From positions 1 through 64,000 of the forward strand of contig CAVSNS010000033.1 in NCBI GenBank assembly GCA_963729325.1: a stretch of DNA of 64,000 nt, read 5' to 3'. The notes beneath the pieces are model-generated. The model worked only from the letters and a program-made list of their open reading frames with translations. It made no database searches and had not been told where the DNA came from. The DNA is from JABCYV01 sp963729325. Its GTDB lineage: Bacteria > Acidobacteriota > Terriglobia > Terriglobales > Acidobacteriaceae. Below are positions 36,683 to 45,900 of the stretch, in pieces. Position numbers and translations under genes: made by a program. Position 1 is the first letter of the stretch, and each line of letters opens with the position of its first letter.

Positions 36683-38134
36683 ATGTTTGCCAATATTCAA
36701 CGTATTCACTTCGTAGGGATCGGCGGCATTGGCATGAGCGGCATTGCCGAGGTGCTGCTGAACCTCGGCTACAAGATTTCTGGCTCCGACTTAAAGCCCT
36801 CGCCGATCACGCAGCGACTGGCCAATCTGGGTGCGACCACATTCGAAGGTCATCGAGAGGAAAATCTTGCCGGTGCGGAGGTAGTGGTAATCAGTTCGGC
36901 CATTGGGAAAGATAATCCGGAAGTCGCGGAAGCACGCAAACTCCACATTCCTGTCATTCAGCGCGCGGAAATGCTGGCGGAGTTAATGCGCCTGAAGTAC
37001 GGCATCGCTATCGCCGGCATGCACGGTAAGACGACGACCACATCCATGGTCGCGGCTGTTCTGGCGGCCGGAGGGCTCGATCCCACGGTCGTGGTCGGCG
37101 GGCGGGTAGATGCAATGGGTTCGAATGCGCGTCTCGGGAAATCGCAATACCTGGTGGCTGAGGCCGACGAGAGCGACCGTTCCTTCCTGAAGCTTTCTCC
37201 CATCCTGGCGGTGGTAACCAATATTGATCGCGAGCACATGGATTGCTACAGCAATATGCGCGAGATAAAGCGGGCCTTCCTCGACTTCATGGATCGCGTG
37301 CCCTTCTATGGAATGTTGGTGGTCTGCAACGATGATCCAGTACTGCGGCGACTGTTTCCGCAGATTCGGCGCCGAACCGTTACCTATGGAACCCGGCGGG
37401 GCTCAGATTTCCATATCAAGCCGCGTGAGCCGCTGCGTAACCCTAGCGAAACTCCGCCCGTTAGCCGGTTTCAAGTGAGCTATCGAGGCCAGGACCTCGG
37501 TGAGTTCCGTTTGCACGTGCCGGGTATGCACAATGTTTTGAACGCGACGGCGGCTGCGGCAGTCGGAGTCGGCCTCGACATCCAAATGGAGCAGATTCGC
37601 ATGGCGCTGGAAAGCTTTCGGGGCGTGGATCGCCGGTTCCAATTGTGCGGAAAAGCCGGCGGAGTGAGTGTGATCGACGATTACGGGCATCATCCGACGG
37701 AGATTCGTGCCACCCTGGCTGCTGCGCGGGAATGCGGCTTCCGCAGGATCCACGTGATTTTCCAACCGCACCGCTACACCCGGACGCGCGATTTCATGGA
37801 TGAATTCGCCCACGCATTCCAGGGTGCGGACACGCTTTTTCTTCTGGATATCTATGCCGCCGGTGAGCAACCGCTCGAGGGCGTAACAGGAGAAACCCTG
37901 GTGGGACGCATTCAAGCATCCGGTCGACAGGATGTTCGATATATGAGCTCGTTTGCCGAGGCTGCGGAATCCGCCGCTGCTTCAGCAGGCGATGGAGACA
38001 TGATCTTGACGTTGGGCGCGGGTAATGTTTTCCAACTCGGACCGATGATCATGGAAGCGCTCCAGGCCCGGGAGGCTGCTGGCGGAACCGAGTTGGCCGT
38101 CGCCAGCCCAAACATCGCTGCCAGCTCAAAGTAG
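36683..38134 (+). CDS. murC: UDP-N-acetylmuramate--L-alanine ligase MurC
   Basis: 483 residues in one frame. IHFVGIGGIGMSGIAEVLLNLGY starts it, the P-loop is GMHGKTTTTSMVA, followed by YLVAEADESDRSFL, NIDREHMDCY and the C-terminal FQPHRYTRTRDFMDEFAHAFQ. It commits UDP-MurNAc to the peptide pathway. The last 20 residues are an Ala-rich tail. Only 46 bases separate it from murG. The neighbours usually found next, murB and ddl, are missing here; an unknown membrane protein sits in their place. Confidence 0.96.
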   Translation: MFANIQRIHFVGIGGIGMSGIAEVLLNLGYKISGSDLKPSPITQRLANLGATTFEGHREENLAGAEVVVISSAIGKDNPEVAEARKLHIPVIQRAEMLAELMRLKYGIAIAGMHGKTTTTSMVAAVLAAGGLDPTVVVGGRVDAMGSNARLGKSQYLVAEADESDRSFLKLSPILAVVTNIDREHMDCYSNMREIKRAFLDFMDRVPFYGMLVVCNDDPVLRRLFPQIRRRTVTYGTRRGSDFHIKPREPLRNPSETPPVSRFQVSYRGQDLGEFRLHVPGMHNVLNATAAAAVGVGLDIQMEQIRMALESFRGVDRRFQLCGKAGGVSVIDDYGHHPTEIRATLAAARECGFRRIHVIFQPHRYTRTRDFMDEFAHAFQGADTLFLLDIYAAGEQPLEGVTGETLVGRIQASGRQDVRYMSSFAEAAESAAASAGDGDMILTLGAGNVFQLGPMIMEALQAREAAGGTELAVASPNIAASSK

Positions 38135-38257
38135 GAGTTCGGAGGGGGGCAATGCCTTGGACTTCTCGTTCGCTCCTCCGCACATAACATGTGGCAACAA
38201 TCCGGATAACGAATTTCCCACTCTGTCGTCTAAATCCTGGTAAGCAGGAGTAGAGAT

Positions 38258-38683
38258 ATGGCTTCCGACAAAGCATTGTATTGGGTGGCGGCAGCGGTGC
38301 TCGTCCTGGGCGTGAGTTTTCACCATGGATTCGTAGATAGATCCGGAGACTGGACTCAGCAGCTAGCCGACCGCTCTCTCTCCCTCGCGGACCAGGTTTC
38401 AGGTCAAGCAATGCGCCTGGCGGCGATGGGGCAGACTGCCTTCAGCCGAAGCGAGTTAGGTTTTGTGCACCCCGAAGCAGGTATGGCCCGGGTACAGACT
38501 CGTTTGGCCTGCGTTCAGACGGAACTGGCCCGGCGGCAAGCCGAGATAGCCCGCTCGCAAGCGGAAAGAGCTCGCGCAATTGCTCTCGAGCAAATGCACC
38601 ATGCGCTCGAGGTTCGCCCCCGGCGGGATTTTGTGATGGAACCGCCGCGACCTCCGGCGATACCGACCGACGACACGATTTAA
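38258..38683 (+). CDS. Unknown single-pass coiled-coil protein in the dcw cluster
   Basis: 141 residues: an N-terminal TM helix or signal anchor (LYWVAAAVLVLGVSFHHGF, about 7-25), a helical region, then a Gln/Arg/Ala-rich helix with regular repeats (ACVQTELARRQAEIARSQAERARAI, split at about 83-107) that should form a coiled coil, and a Pro-rich end. No family is recognisable. It occupies the murB/ddl position between murC and ftsQ on the same strand; ribosome site AGCAGGAG lies at about 38243-38250. Topology resembles small divisome scaffolds (FtsB/FtsL-like), but the function is not known. Confidence 0.75.
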   Translation: MASDKALYWVAAAVLVLGVSFHHGFVDRSGDWTQQLADRSLSLADQVSGQAMRLAAMGQTAFSRSELGFVHPEAGMARVQTRLACVQTELARRQAEIARSQAERARAIALEQMHHALEVRPRRDFVMEPPRPPAIPTDDTI

Positions 38684-38871
38684 TGCCGCGAACCCGGTAA
38701 AAAAGTCCGCCTACCCGGATTCGCTGAGTGCAGAACCTGGATGGTCCCCGACCGAAACTGCTTAGGTGCACTTCTGTGCAAAACGAACCAAATTTTCTCT
38801 ATCTCAATTGTCAAAAAGCAGTTATAGTAATTTTCGCTCAGCGATTCCCTGACGACAACTGACCTGGGTTG

Positions 38872-40143
38872 ATGGCGAGGAAAAGCAGTCCCACCATCTC
38901 GCAGGAAGAGTTGTATCCACTGACCGATGACGCGGTCCGCGAGGATCTGGACGACGCGCGACTGCTGGACTTGGACGTGGAACAGGAATCGCCCTTCCTG
39001 CGAGCCCAAAAACGCGTATCAGTTCGGCGCGCTTCACTTCCGAGGAAAACTGCCACCCTACTGATCTGGGCCGCAGTGGCTGCCGCCCTCATCTTCCTGT
39101 GCAGCATAGCCGTTGCTTCTCTTTACCACTATGGTGAGAGATCCTGGCGCTTCCGGGTCGAATCAAGCGATGACGTTGAAATTATCGGGCTCGAAAACGT
39201 TACTCGCGCCCAGGTAATGGAGGTCATGGGCGGTGATATCGGCCGCAACATTTTTTTCGTACCGCTGGCCCAGCGGAAGGTGCAGTTGGAGCAGATCCCT
39301 TGGGTCAAATCGGCCAGCGTGATGCGATTTGTCCCCAACCGCCTGAAGGTGGAGATCCACGAGCGGACGCCGGTCGCGTTCGCCCGCGTAGGCTCGAGGA
39401 TCCTACTGGTCGATGCCGCGGGCATGCTGATGGAATTGCCGGGTAAGAAAAAGTATTCATTCCCCGTCATGCTGGGAATGAATCCTGGCGAACCGCTTTC
39501 GACTCGCACTGCGCGCATGAAAATCTACAACGACGTGGTGAGCCAGTTAGATTCCAGCGGCGCTCACTACTCGCAAGAACTCAGCGAAGTCGATCTTTCC
39601 GATCCAGAAGATGTCAAGGTTCTCGCCAACAATTCAGGGGGAGAAGTGCTCGTGCACCTTGGGTCCTCCAACTATCTCGATCGATACAAAGTTTATGTAA
39701 CCCATGTGCAGACCTGGCGGCAGCAATTCGACAAGCTGGAATCAGTAGACCTGCGTTACGACCGACAGATCATTGTGAACCCGGACTTGCAAGGCACCGT
39801 GAAGCCGGCTCCACTCACGGCGTCCGCCGCCAAAAAAGCTATGGCGGCAGGAGTGAAACCAGCCGCGCTGTACAGTCGTGAGACGGTGGCGGCGAAACCG
39901 GCTGTCACTGTGCCCAACAATACGGCCAGCCAGGCCTCGGCGAAGAAGAACCCTGCCAAGCCGGTCCACCACAAGGCTACGGCAAGAAAAACACGGCCAA
40001 AGACAAAGACCAAGGCAATAGCTGGGTCGACGACGGGCGCGCAAAAAACGGCAAATCCGTCAGCGCCTTCAACTAACAGCAGCGCCGCCCAAGCAACGAA
40101 GAAACCAAGCCCAGCGATTATTCGGGGACAGGAACCTCAATAA
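38872..40143 (+). CDS. ftsQ: FtsQ/DivIB cell-division protein with long basic C-terminal tail
   Basis: 423 residues from ATG 38872 (a TTG one codon earlier is equally possible). One TM helix (ATLLIWAAVAAALIFLCSIAVASL, about residues 61-84), a POTRA domain (VEIIGLENVTRAQVMEVMGGDIGRNIF) and the FtsQ beta domain with VKSASVMRFVPNRLKVEIHERTPVAF and VDLRYDRQIIV. From about residue 305 to the end it has 120 residues rich in Lys, Ala, Pro, Thr and Ser (KKAMAAGVKPAALYS, KTRPKTKTKAIAGS), not seen in typical FtsQ. Acts at the septum with FtsL/FtsB and is followed by ftsA two bases later. Confidence 0.93.
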   Translation: MARKSSPTISQEELYPLTDDAVREDLDDARLLDLDVEQESPFLRAQKRVSVRRASLPRKTATLLIWAAVAAALIFLCSIAVASLYHYGERSWRFRVESSDDVEIIGLENVTRAQVMEVMGGDIGRNIFFVPLAQRKVQLEQIPWVKSASVMRFVPNRLKVEIHERTPVAFARVGSRILLVDAAGMLMELPGKKKYSFPVMLGMNPGEPLSTRTARMKIYNDVVSQLDSSGAHYSQELSEVDLSDPEDVKVLANNSGGEVLVHLGSSNYLDRYKVYVTHVQTWRQQFDKLESVDLRYDRQIIVNPDLQGTVKPAPLTASAAKKAMAAGVKPAALYSRETVAAKPAVTVPNNTASQASAKKNPAKPVHHKATARKTRPKTKTKAIAGSTTGAQKTANPSAPSTNSSAAQATKKPSPAIIRGQEPQ

Positions 40144-40145
40144 GT

Positions 40146-41366
40146 ATGGCAAATCAGTACCAGCGTCTTCTGACTGCAATTGATGTGGGCAGCGCCAAGA
40201 CCTGTGTGCTGGTGGCGGAGACCACGGACGGCGGATTACGGTATCGCGGACATGGTGTGAGCGAATCGCGCGGTTCACGCAAGGGCGTCATCGTCGACTT
40301 GGAGAAAGCCGTTGGCTCGATCCAGAAAGCCGTGGAGCAAGCCGAAGACGTGGTCGGCGCTCCCATTGAGCATGCGCTACTGGGAGTTGCGGGGGCGCAT
40401 GTTCGCGGCGTGAATGGCCACGGAGGGGTGAGCTTTGGCACGCGCCCGCGAGAGATTACGCGTGATGAAATTCGCTTAGCGGTTGATAAGGCCCGCGCCA
40501 TTTCTCTGCCGGCGGATCGTGAGATCCTGCACCTCTTGCCACAAGAGTTCATTCTCGACGATCAGACGGCAGTGCACGATCCTCTGGGAATGATGGCGAC
40601 TCGCCTGGAAGTGCGAGTTCACATAGTGACTGCAGCCTCAAGTGCGACCCAGAACGTAGTCACTGTGGTCAATCGCGCTGGTGTGCACGTCGATGACACC
40701 GTATTTGAACCACTCGCGTGCGCCGATGCGGTCCTCCGTGCCGACGAGCGTGAATTGGGCGTGTGCCTGGCCGAGGTTGGCGCCGGTTCGACCAGCTTGA
40801 TCGTCTTTCAGGAGAGTGCAGTTGCTCATACCGCAGTGATTCCGATTGGCGGCGATCACTTTACCAGTGATGTCTCGCTAGGCCTGAGTACTCCGGTGGC
40901 GGAAGCCGAGAAGATCAAGAAGCTTTATGGCAATGCGATTGCGACCCTCGTTCCAGAGGGAAATGAAGTAGAAGTCCCGTCGGTAGGAGATCGGCCGTCA
41001 CGTCTGATCTCTCAGCGTATGGTCGGAGAGATTCTGGAGCCACGGGCCCGTGAACTGTTCGAAATGCTACGTGACAACCTCCGCCACACCGGCATGCTTG
41101 ATCTTTGCGCTGGTGGCGTGGTGCTTAGCGGAGGAGCATCACGTCTACCAGGGTCGCTTGACATTGCGGAATCGGTACTGCGACGCCCCGTGCGATTGTC
41201 CTGGCCCACACCTTTGGCAAAGATGCCCGCGACTTTGGCAGAGCCGGAGTACGCGACAGTTTTGGGGATGATTTTCTACGGGCACCGGGCCCGGCTCGCT
41301 CGCGGCATTCAGGACGAGCGCTGGAGCGCGCGCCTGAAGGCCATGTTCGTGGGAAAGGGTGCATAG
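40146..41366 (+). CDS. ftsA: Cell-division actin-like protein FtsA
   Basis: 406 residues. Actin-like fold: LLTAIDVGSAKTCVLVAE (phosphate 1), the SHS2-domain GVSGAHVRG-like stretch (LLGVAGAHVRGVNGHG), LAEVGAGSTSLIVF (phosphate 2) and GVVLSGGASRLPG (adenosine site). The C-terminus ends in a basic amphipathic helix (RWSARLKAMFVGKG), the membrane-targeting sequence that anchors FtsZ. The gene begins three bases after ftsQ. A 95-base gap follows before ftsZ. Confidence 0.96.
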   Translation: MANQYQRLLTAIDVGSAKTCVLVAETTDGGLRYRGHGVSESRGSRKGVIVDLEKAVGSIQKAVEQAEDVVGAPIEHALLGVAGAHVRGVNGHGGVSFGTRPREITRDEIRLAVDKARAISLPADREILHLLPQEFILDDQTAVHDPLGMMATRLEVRVHIVTAASSATQNVVTVVNRAGVHVDDTVFEPLACADAVLRADERELGVCLAEVGAGSTSLIVFQESAVAHTAVIPIGGDHFTSDVSLGLSTPVAEAEKIKKLYGNAIATLVPEGNEVEVPSVGDRPSRLISQRMVGEILEPRARELFEMLRDNLRHTGMLDLCAGGVVLSGGASRLPGSLDIAESVLRRPVRLSWPTPLAKMPATLAEPEYATVLGMIFYGHRARLARGIQDERWSARLKAMFVGKGA

Positions 41367-41461
41367 ATGCCTGGAGTCATGGTTTGCAAGGTCTTTCGGC
41401 GAAGGTAAGAAGGTAAGTAGACACGTGAAGTGAAAGGCAAATTCAATAAAAGGCGGCGGAG

Positions 41462-42688
41462 ATGAAAAAAGAAAACGATATTCGCATCAGTTTTAACGAA
41501 GAGGCCCGCAACGACGCCAAGATCAAAGTCATCGGCGTAGGTGGGGGCGGCGGCAATGCTGTGAACCGCATGATCGATGCTGGCATGGAGGGCATCGAAT
41601 TCGTGGTAGCCAACACTGATCTGCAGGCGCTGCGTATGTCGCACGCGCCAGTGAAAATCCAACTGGGCGTCAAGCTTACGAACGGGTTGGGCGCAGGGGC
41701 CAACCCTGAGGTCGGGCGCAAAGCAGCGCTTGAGGATTCCGACAAGATCATCGAGGCGCTCGAAGGCGCCGACATGGTATTCGTTACCACTGGTCTCGGA
41801 GGAGGAACCGGCACCGGAGCAGCTCCCATCATCGCCTCGCTCGCCAGCGAGATGGGTGCGCTCACGGTTGCGGTAGTCACCAAGCCCTTCGCATTCGAAG
41901 GAAAGCGCCGCATGCAGCAGGCAGAGCGCGGTATATCTGAGCTAATGGACTCCGTGGACACCACCATCGTTATCCCCAATGAAAAGCTGCTCGCAGTCGC
42001 GCAAGATGCCGGCTTCTTCGAGTCCTTCCGCGTGGCCGACGATATCTTGCGTCAAGGCGTGCAAGGCATCTCGGATATCATCACAGTCCCAGGGATTATT
42101 AACCGTGACTTTGCAGACGTGAAAGCCATCATGGCTGGAATGGGCTACGCCGTGATGGGAACTGCCAGCGCCAGCGGTGCGCGTCGGGCCACTGAGGCCG
42201 CACAAAAGGCCATTGCTTCCCCGCTGCTTGAAGCCGGCGCGATCGATGGCGCACGCGGTATTCTCATCAACATTACCGGTTCGACGTCGCTTAAATTGGC
42301 CGAGGTGCAGGAAGCTTGCACAATTATCCAGAGCGCCGCGCACGAGGATGCCAACATCATCTTCGGCGCCGTGCTTGACGAAAAGACAAAAGACGCGGTG
42401 AAGATCACCGTCATCGCGACCGGCTTCAAGGATTCGGACAAGCGGCACCGCCATCTGGAGGCGCGAAGCAGCTTTGCCTCTCACGACTATCCTGAGTCCG
42501 ATCCGGAGTTCGATTCCGAGCCTGCGCCTCCGCCGCCGATGGTCATGGAGCAAGCCGGGCAGCAGGCAGCGGTCGCGCCGTCCACGGCCGTGTCAATCGA
42601 GACCATGCGCAGCGCGATCATTGCGAACTTTGAGCAGGAGGACCTTGACGTGCCCGCGTTCTTGCGTAAGCGCGGCGAGCCAATCTAA
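41462..42688 (+). CDS. ftsZ: Cell-division tubulin homologue FtsZ
   Basis: 408 residues. The GTP-binding sites are VGGGGGNAVNRMID (T1 loop) and GLGGGTGTGAAPI (tubulin signature), with NADFADVKAIM-like T7 segment (NRDFADVKAIMAG). After an Asp/Glu/Pro linker, the C-terminal peptide is DLDVPAFLRKRGEPI, the FtsA-docking motif. GGCGGAG at 41456-41461 sits just before ATG 41462, very close. It is the last gene of the dcw cluster; its stop overlaps the convergent LysE gene by four bases, so no terminator exists between them. Confidence 0.97.
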   Translation: MKKENDIRISFNEEARNDAKIKVIGVGGGGGNAVNRMIDAGMEGIEFVVANTDLQALRMSHAPVKIQLGVKLTNGLGAGANPEVGRKAALEDSDKIIEALEGADMVFVTTGLGGGTGTGAAPIIASLASEMGALTVAVVTKPFAFEGKRRMQQAERGISELMDSVDTTIVIPNEKLLAVAQDAGFFESFRVADDILRQGVQGISDIITVPGIINRDFADVKAIMAGMGYAVMGTASASGARRATEAAQKAIASPLLEAGAIDGARGILINITGSTSLKLAEVQEACTIIQSAAHEDANIIFGAVLDEKTKDAVKITVIATGFKDSDKRHRHLEARSSFASHDYPESDPEFDSEPAPPPPMVMEQAGQQAAVAPSTAVSIETMRSAIIANFEQEDLDVPAFLRKRGEPI

Positions 42689-43317
42689 GGTTTCGAATCG
42701 GCAAAGGCGACATACGCGCCGAGCCCGACGAGAGTTAAACCCGTCGCCGTGCGTTGCCGGCGGCGCAGGAGTGCCGATGTCCGTAGTCGGGCGCCGATCG
42801 GGGCGGCCATGAGCGTTACCACCACGTCACAAGCCGTGTTCAGCGCGACCGACATGCTGCCGAGTATCAGGAACTGCCAGATCGTGCTGCCATGCCCGCG
42901 GCTTACAAATTGAGGAATGAAGGCCAGAAAGAAGAGAGCGGTCTTCGGATTTAAGACCTCGGTCGCAATCCCTTGCCAGAAGGGGCTCTTGCGCGCACCG
43001 ACGGCAGGTAGGGAAACTTCCTCGTCTCTCCGTGCGCTCAGTATCATCCGGAATCCCAGGTAGACGAGGTAAGCCGCGCCAGCATATTTGACCACCGCGA
43101 AAGCGGTCGCCGAAGTCGCCAGCACCAATGACAACCCGGTGGCCGCCGCAACCACGTGAACCATGCCTCCCAGAAAGGTTCCCAGTGAGGAAAGAATTCC
43201 TTCGCGTCGTCCACCGGCGAGAGTGCGGGCAAGAACATACAGCATGCCTGGGCCGGGCGCGATCGCCAGAAGCGTGGCCGCGCCGAGAAAGAGCAAGAGG
43301 TGATGGGCATCGATCAT
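42685..43317 (-). CDS. LysE/RhtB-family amino-acid exporter
   Basis: 210 residues, five to six TM helices, with family motifs LAIAPGPGMLYVLART near the start, GLSLVLATSATAFAVVKYAGAAYLVYLGFRMI and WQGIATEVLNPKTALFFLAFIPQFV. It exports amino acids or homoserine lactones from the cytoplasm; the substrate is not predictable. It converges on ftsZ with a four-base overlap (stop at 42685-42687). The start at 43317 is the only good one. Confidence 0.9.
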   Translation of the reverse strand: MIDAHHLLLFLGAATLLAIAPGPGMLYVLARTLAGGRREGILSSLGTFLGGMVHVVAAATGLSLVLATSATAFAVVKYAGAAYLVYLGFRMILSARRDEEVSLPAVGARKSPFWQGIATEVLNPKTALFFLAFIPQFVSRGHGSTIWQFLILGSMSVALNTACDVVVTLMAAPIGARLRTSALLRRRQRTATGLTLVGLGAYVAFADSKP

Positions 43318-43405
43318 AAGAAGATTTTACACAAGGGTGATAGCGCGTCACTTCCACAAAGCTCGTTCGATCATTTAACTTGGCCGCATCAGTTAGCATG
43401 AAGAT

Positions 43406-44152
43406 GTGAAACCGAGGGTTGTTTCCCGGCGAATCGGCCTGGCTCGCGCACTTTCGAAGTTGGGTTATTGCTCGCGGTCCTCGGCGTCTGAGTTGATACG
43501 CGCGGGTCGGGTGACCTTGAACGGCACTATCCGCCGCGATCCGGAAACCCCAGTTTACCTGGAAAAAGATCGCGTTCAGATAGATCGTCGCAATGTCGCC
43601 CGGGCCGCGAAGGTCTATTTTGTTTTGAACAAGCCTCGCGGAGTAGTGACCACAGCTTCGGACGAAAAAGGAAGAAGGACTGTTTACACGTTTCTGAATC
43701 GCGACTTGCCCTGGGTTACTCCGGTAGGACGGCTGGACAAGGCGAGCGAGGGTCTGCTTCTGCTGACTAATGATTCGGAGTGGTCGGCACGCGTGTTGGC
43801 GCCGCAAACCCACTTGGATAAGACATATCACGTTCAGATCCGCAAGATTGCCGATGCAGCGCTGTGTCGATCCCTAGTTGCTGGAATGAAGCTGGATGAT
43901 GGTGATTTTCTCAGCGCAAAAGATGCCCGTATCTTGCGCGTAGGCCAATACAACACCTGGCTAGAAATCATTCTGGATGAAGGCAAGAACCGTCATATAC
44001 GGCGTATGCTCACGCAACTCAGAGTGGAGGTGCTGAGGCTCGTGCGGGTTGCGATTGGGCCGCTGGTGCTCGGAGACCTTCCCAAGGGTGCCACTCGCCC
44101 GTTAATGGTCAGAGAGAAACAAGCGCTCGACCGGGCCATACAGTCAGACTAG
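43406..44152 (+). CDS. Pseudouridine synthase, RsuA/RluB/E/F family
   Basis: 248 residues: an S4 RNA-binding domain (GLARALSKLGYCSRSSASELI, with RAGRVTLNGT), then the synthase core with YFVLNKPRGVVTTASD and the catalytic Asp in PVGRLDKASEGLLLLTND, and NRHIRRMLTQLRVEVLRLVRV near the end. It isomerises uridine in 16S or 23S rRNA; the choice among RsuA, RluB, RluE and RluF cannot be made by eye. Single gene, no operon partner visible. Confidence 0.9.
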   Translation: MKPRVVSRRIGLARALSKLGYCSRSSASELIRAGRVTLNGTIRRDPETPVYLEKDRVQIDRRNVARAAKVYFVLNKPRGVVTTASDEKGRRTVYTFLNRDLPWVTPVGRLDKASEGLLLLTNDSEWSARVLAPQTHLDKTYHVQIRKIADAALCRSLVAGMKLDDGDFLSAKDARILRVGQYNTWLEIILDEGKNRHIRRMLTQLRVEVLRLVRVAIGPLVLGDLPKGATRPLMVREKQALDRAIQSD

Positions 44153-44175
44153 AGCGATTCGACTGCTTACAAGGG

Positions 44176-44742
44176 TTAGCTTCCGTGCATGAAGCCAGCT
44201 TTGCCGGCGGTCTGGGCGGCAAGTTCCAGTTGCTGCAGATCGTCGAGTGTGAAATCAGGGCCGGCTGAATTTGCATCGAATCCCTTACGGCAAATCTGGA
44301 TGACGCCAAGCACATCTCCCTCGTCATCGAGAACGGGCGCAGACATCAGTTTCTGAATGGTCGCTGGTCGCTGCTGCTCACCCTCTTCGTTGTTCCCCAA
44401 TCGTACCGTCTCAAAAATGCTGGCATGCTTTATCTTGGCAAAGTTGTTGAACAACTCGACCTTCCGGGTGGTGGCGGTGTGCGCGGCAATAGCGGACGTA
44501 CTGGAGAGAGGAATTGATCCCGCCGTTTTCAGTTCGTCGGGGAAGAGGAACCGAAGCAAATTGTTCTCTAACTGCAACAGAGCAACTTCATCTTGCCGTA
44601 CTCGAAGGATCTTAGACAAAATGGAGCAGAACTGCTCAGGCGTTCCGGCTGTTACCAAACGATGCTGGATCGCGGCCAGATCACGCGCAGGCGCGGCTGC
44701 CGCCGAAGAGCCCTGACCGGATTGTTGCTTTTCGCGTTGCAT
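44176..44742 (-). CDS. GAF-domain protein
   Basis: 188 residues; a Gln/Ala/Ser-rich N-terminus of about 25 residues followed by a GAF domain (FCSILSKILRVRQDEVALLQL, LFNNFAKIKHASIFETV, LMSAPVLDDEGDVLGVIQICRKG). GAF domains bind small molecules or tune signalling proteins. No enzymatic domain is attached and no chromophore Cys stands out. Cytoplasmic. Its tail lies 23 bases from the end of the convergent pseudouridine synthase gene. Confidence 0.8.
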   Translation of the reverse strand: MQREKQQSGQGSSAAAAPARDLAAIQHRLVTAGTPEQFCSILSKILRVRQDEVALLQLENNLLRFLFPDELKTAGSIPLSSTSAIAAHTATTRKVELFNNFAKIKHASIFETVRLGNNEEGEQQRPATIQKLMSAPVLDDEGDVLGVIQICRKGFDANSAGPDFTLDDLQQLELAAQTAGKAGFMHGS

Positions 44743-44884
44743 TATCTGGAGACACCTTCGTTTGTCGCCAGCCCCGACACAAGTCCCTTAGACATGGCGG
44801 GTGCTGTTACCATGCTGAGCCCAGCACGCTGCGTCCGGCAAGTTACTGAGGTACTGTTCACGCGGGAGATACCAATCGCACACT

Positions 44885-45277
44885 CTATCCCTGCGTCAAT
44901 GGATAGCCTTTTTCCCGCCAGCCGCGGATGCCACCATCCATGGAGAGCACGTTCGTGTATCCCATCTTCTGCAGGTTGTCCGCTGCCAGGGCAGAGCGGT
45001 ATCCGCCGCCGCAATAGAGAACGATGGGTGTTTTTGGATCGGGAACGCGCTCTTCGATATCGCGCTCGATGATTCCTTTGCCTAGATGTGTCGCTCCCGG
45101 TAAGTGGTCCTTTGCATACTCGCTCTCCTCACGTACGTCAACGAGCAAGAATTTCTCGCCGCGATCGAGTTTGGCTTTTACCTCATCCACATTCGTTTCG
45201 TGAATACGCTGCCGCGCATTTTCGACGATCTGCAGGAACCGAGGGGAGTGTTGGGGTGCCATGCGCCGCTCCATCAA
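44885..45277 (-). CDS. Rhodanese-like sulfurtransferase domain protein
   Basis: 130 residues with the rhodanese fold: FLLVDVREESEYAKDHLPGATHLGKGIIE, the active-site loop VLYCGGGYRSALAADNLQKMG with the catalytic Cys, and VLSMDGGIRGWREKGYPL. It has the CxxGxR-type loop, so activity as a thiosulfate or persulfide transferase is likely. No signal peptide. Separate from its neighbours; the start could be ATG 45277 or an internal ATG five codons later. Confidence 0.88.
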   Translation of the reverse strand: MMERRMAPQHSPRFLQIVENARQRIHETNVDEVKAKLDRGEKFLLVDVREESEYAKDHLPGATHLGKGIIERDIEERVPDPKTPIVLYCGGGYRSALAADNLQKMGYTNVLSMDGGIRGWREKGYPLTQG

Positions 45278-45465
45278 GTAGCACGGTTAACAACTACGGT
45301 ACGGGGGTAGAGAACGTGACAGCAACGAACCGCACTGAGAATATTCTACTGAAGAATCTGTCCTAGTTGCCGATGAACTGGCTTGGGTGTTTTTCCGACT
45401 GCCACGCCTACGTGCAGGCTCGAGTACCGCCGTCGGCGATGGCTCACTCGGGAAGGAAAAATTCA

Positions 45466-45894
45466 ATGAAACGCACTTCGGCTGTCGGAGTGTTGTGCCT
45501 GCTGGTTCCGCTTCTGGCGTACGCTCAGGATTCCTCACGGGTGATCGCCATGGAAAACGCCTGGAACCAGGCCGAGTTGCACAACGACGGTGCGGCCGTG
45601 GAATTGCTTTTGGCTGATGATTTCGTGATGACCGTAGCTGAGGGGACTGTGCTCAACAAAGCTCAGATCGTGGCGTCGGTCAAGGATAAGTCTTACCATC
45701 CCGATGTATTGCAGTCGACCGATATCGTCGTGCATTCTTACGGAAACACTGCGATTGTGACCGGGGCGTATCACGAAAAAGGGGTGGACAAAGGCAAGCC
45801 CTGGGAGCGCCGCGGGCGCTTCACCGATACCTGGATCTACATGAACGGAAGGTGGCAGTGTGTCGCCAGTCACTTTAGTGTGAAGCCGAAGTGA
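45466..45894 (+). CDS. Exported NTF2-like (DUF4440) protein
   Basis: 142 residues from ATG 45466, preceded by GGGAAGGA at 45450-45457. It has a signal peptide (MKRTSAVGVLCLLVPLLAYAQDS) and a single SnoaL/DUF4440 domain: NAWNQAELHNDGAAVELLLADDFVMTVAEG, then VVHSYGNTAIVTGAYHEKG and RFTDTWIYMNGRWQCVASHFS. Such cone-fold proteins may bind or convert small molecules in the periplasm. The open frame upstream (45367-45465) is not homologous. Confidence 0.85.
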   Translation: MKRTSAVGVLCLLVPLLAYAQDSSRVIAMENAWNQAELHNDGAAVELLLADDFVMTVAEGTVLNKAQIVASVKDKSYHPDVLQSTDIVVHSYGNTAIVTGAYHEKGVDKGKPWERRGRFTDTWIYMNGRWQCVASHFSVKPK

Positions 45895-45900
45895 GTTCTA

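Noticed and set aside
42827..43831. Minus-strand frame of 334 codons covering the LysE gene and part of the pseudouridine synthase gene
   Set aside because: It is an antisense or shifted shadow of two well-supported genes.
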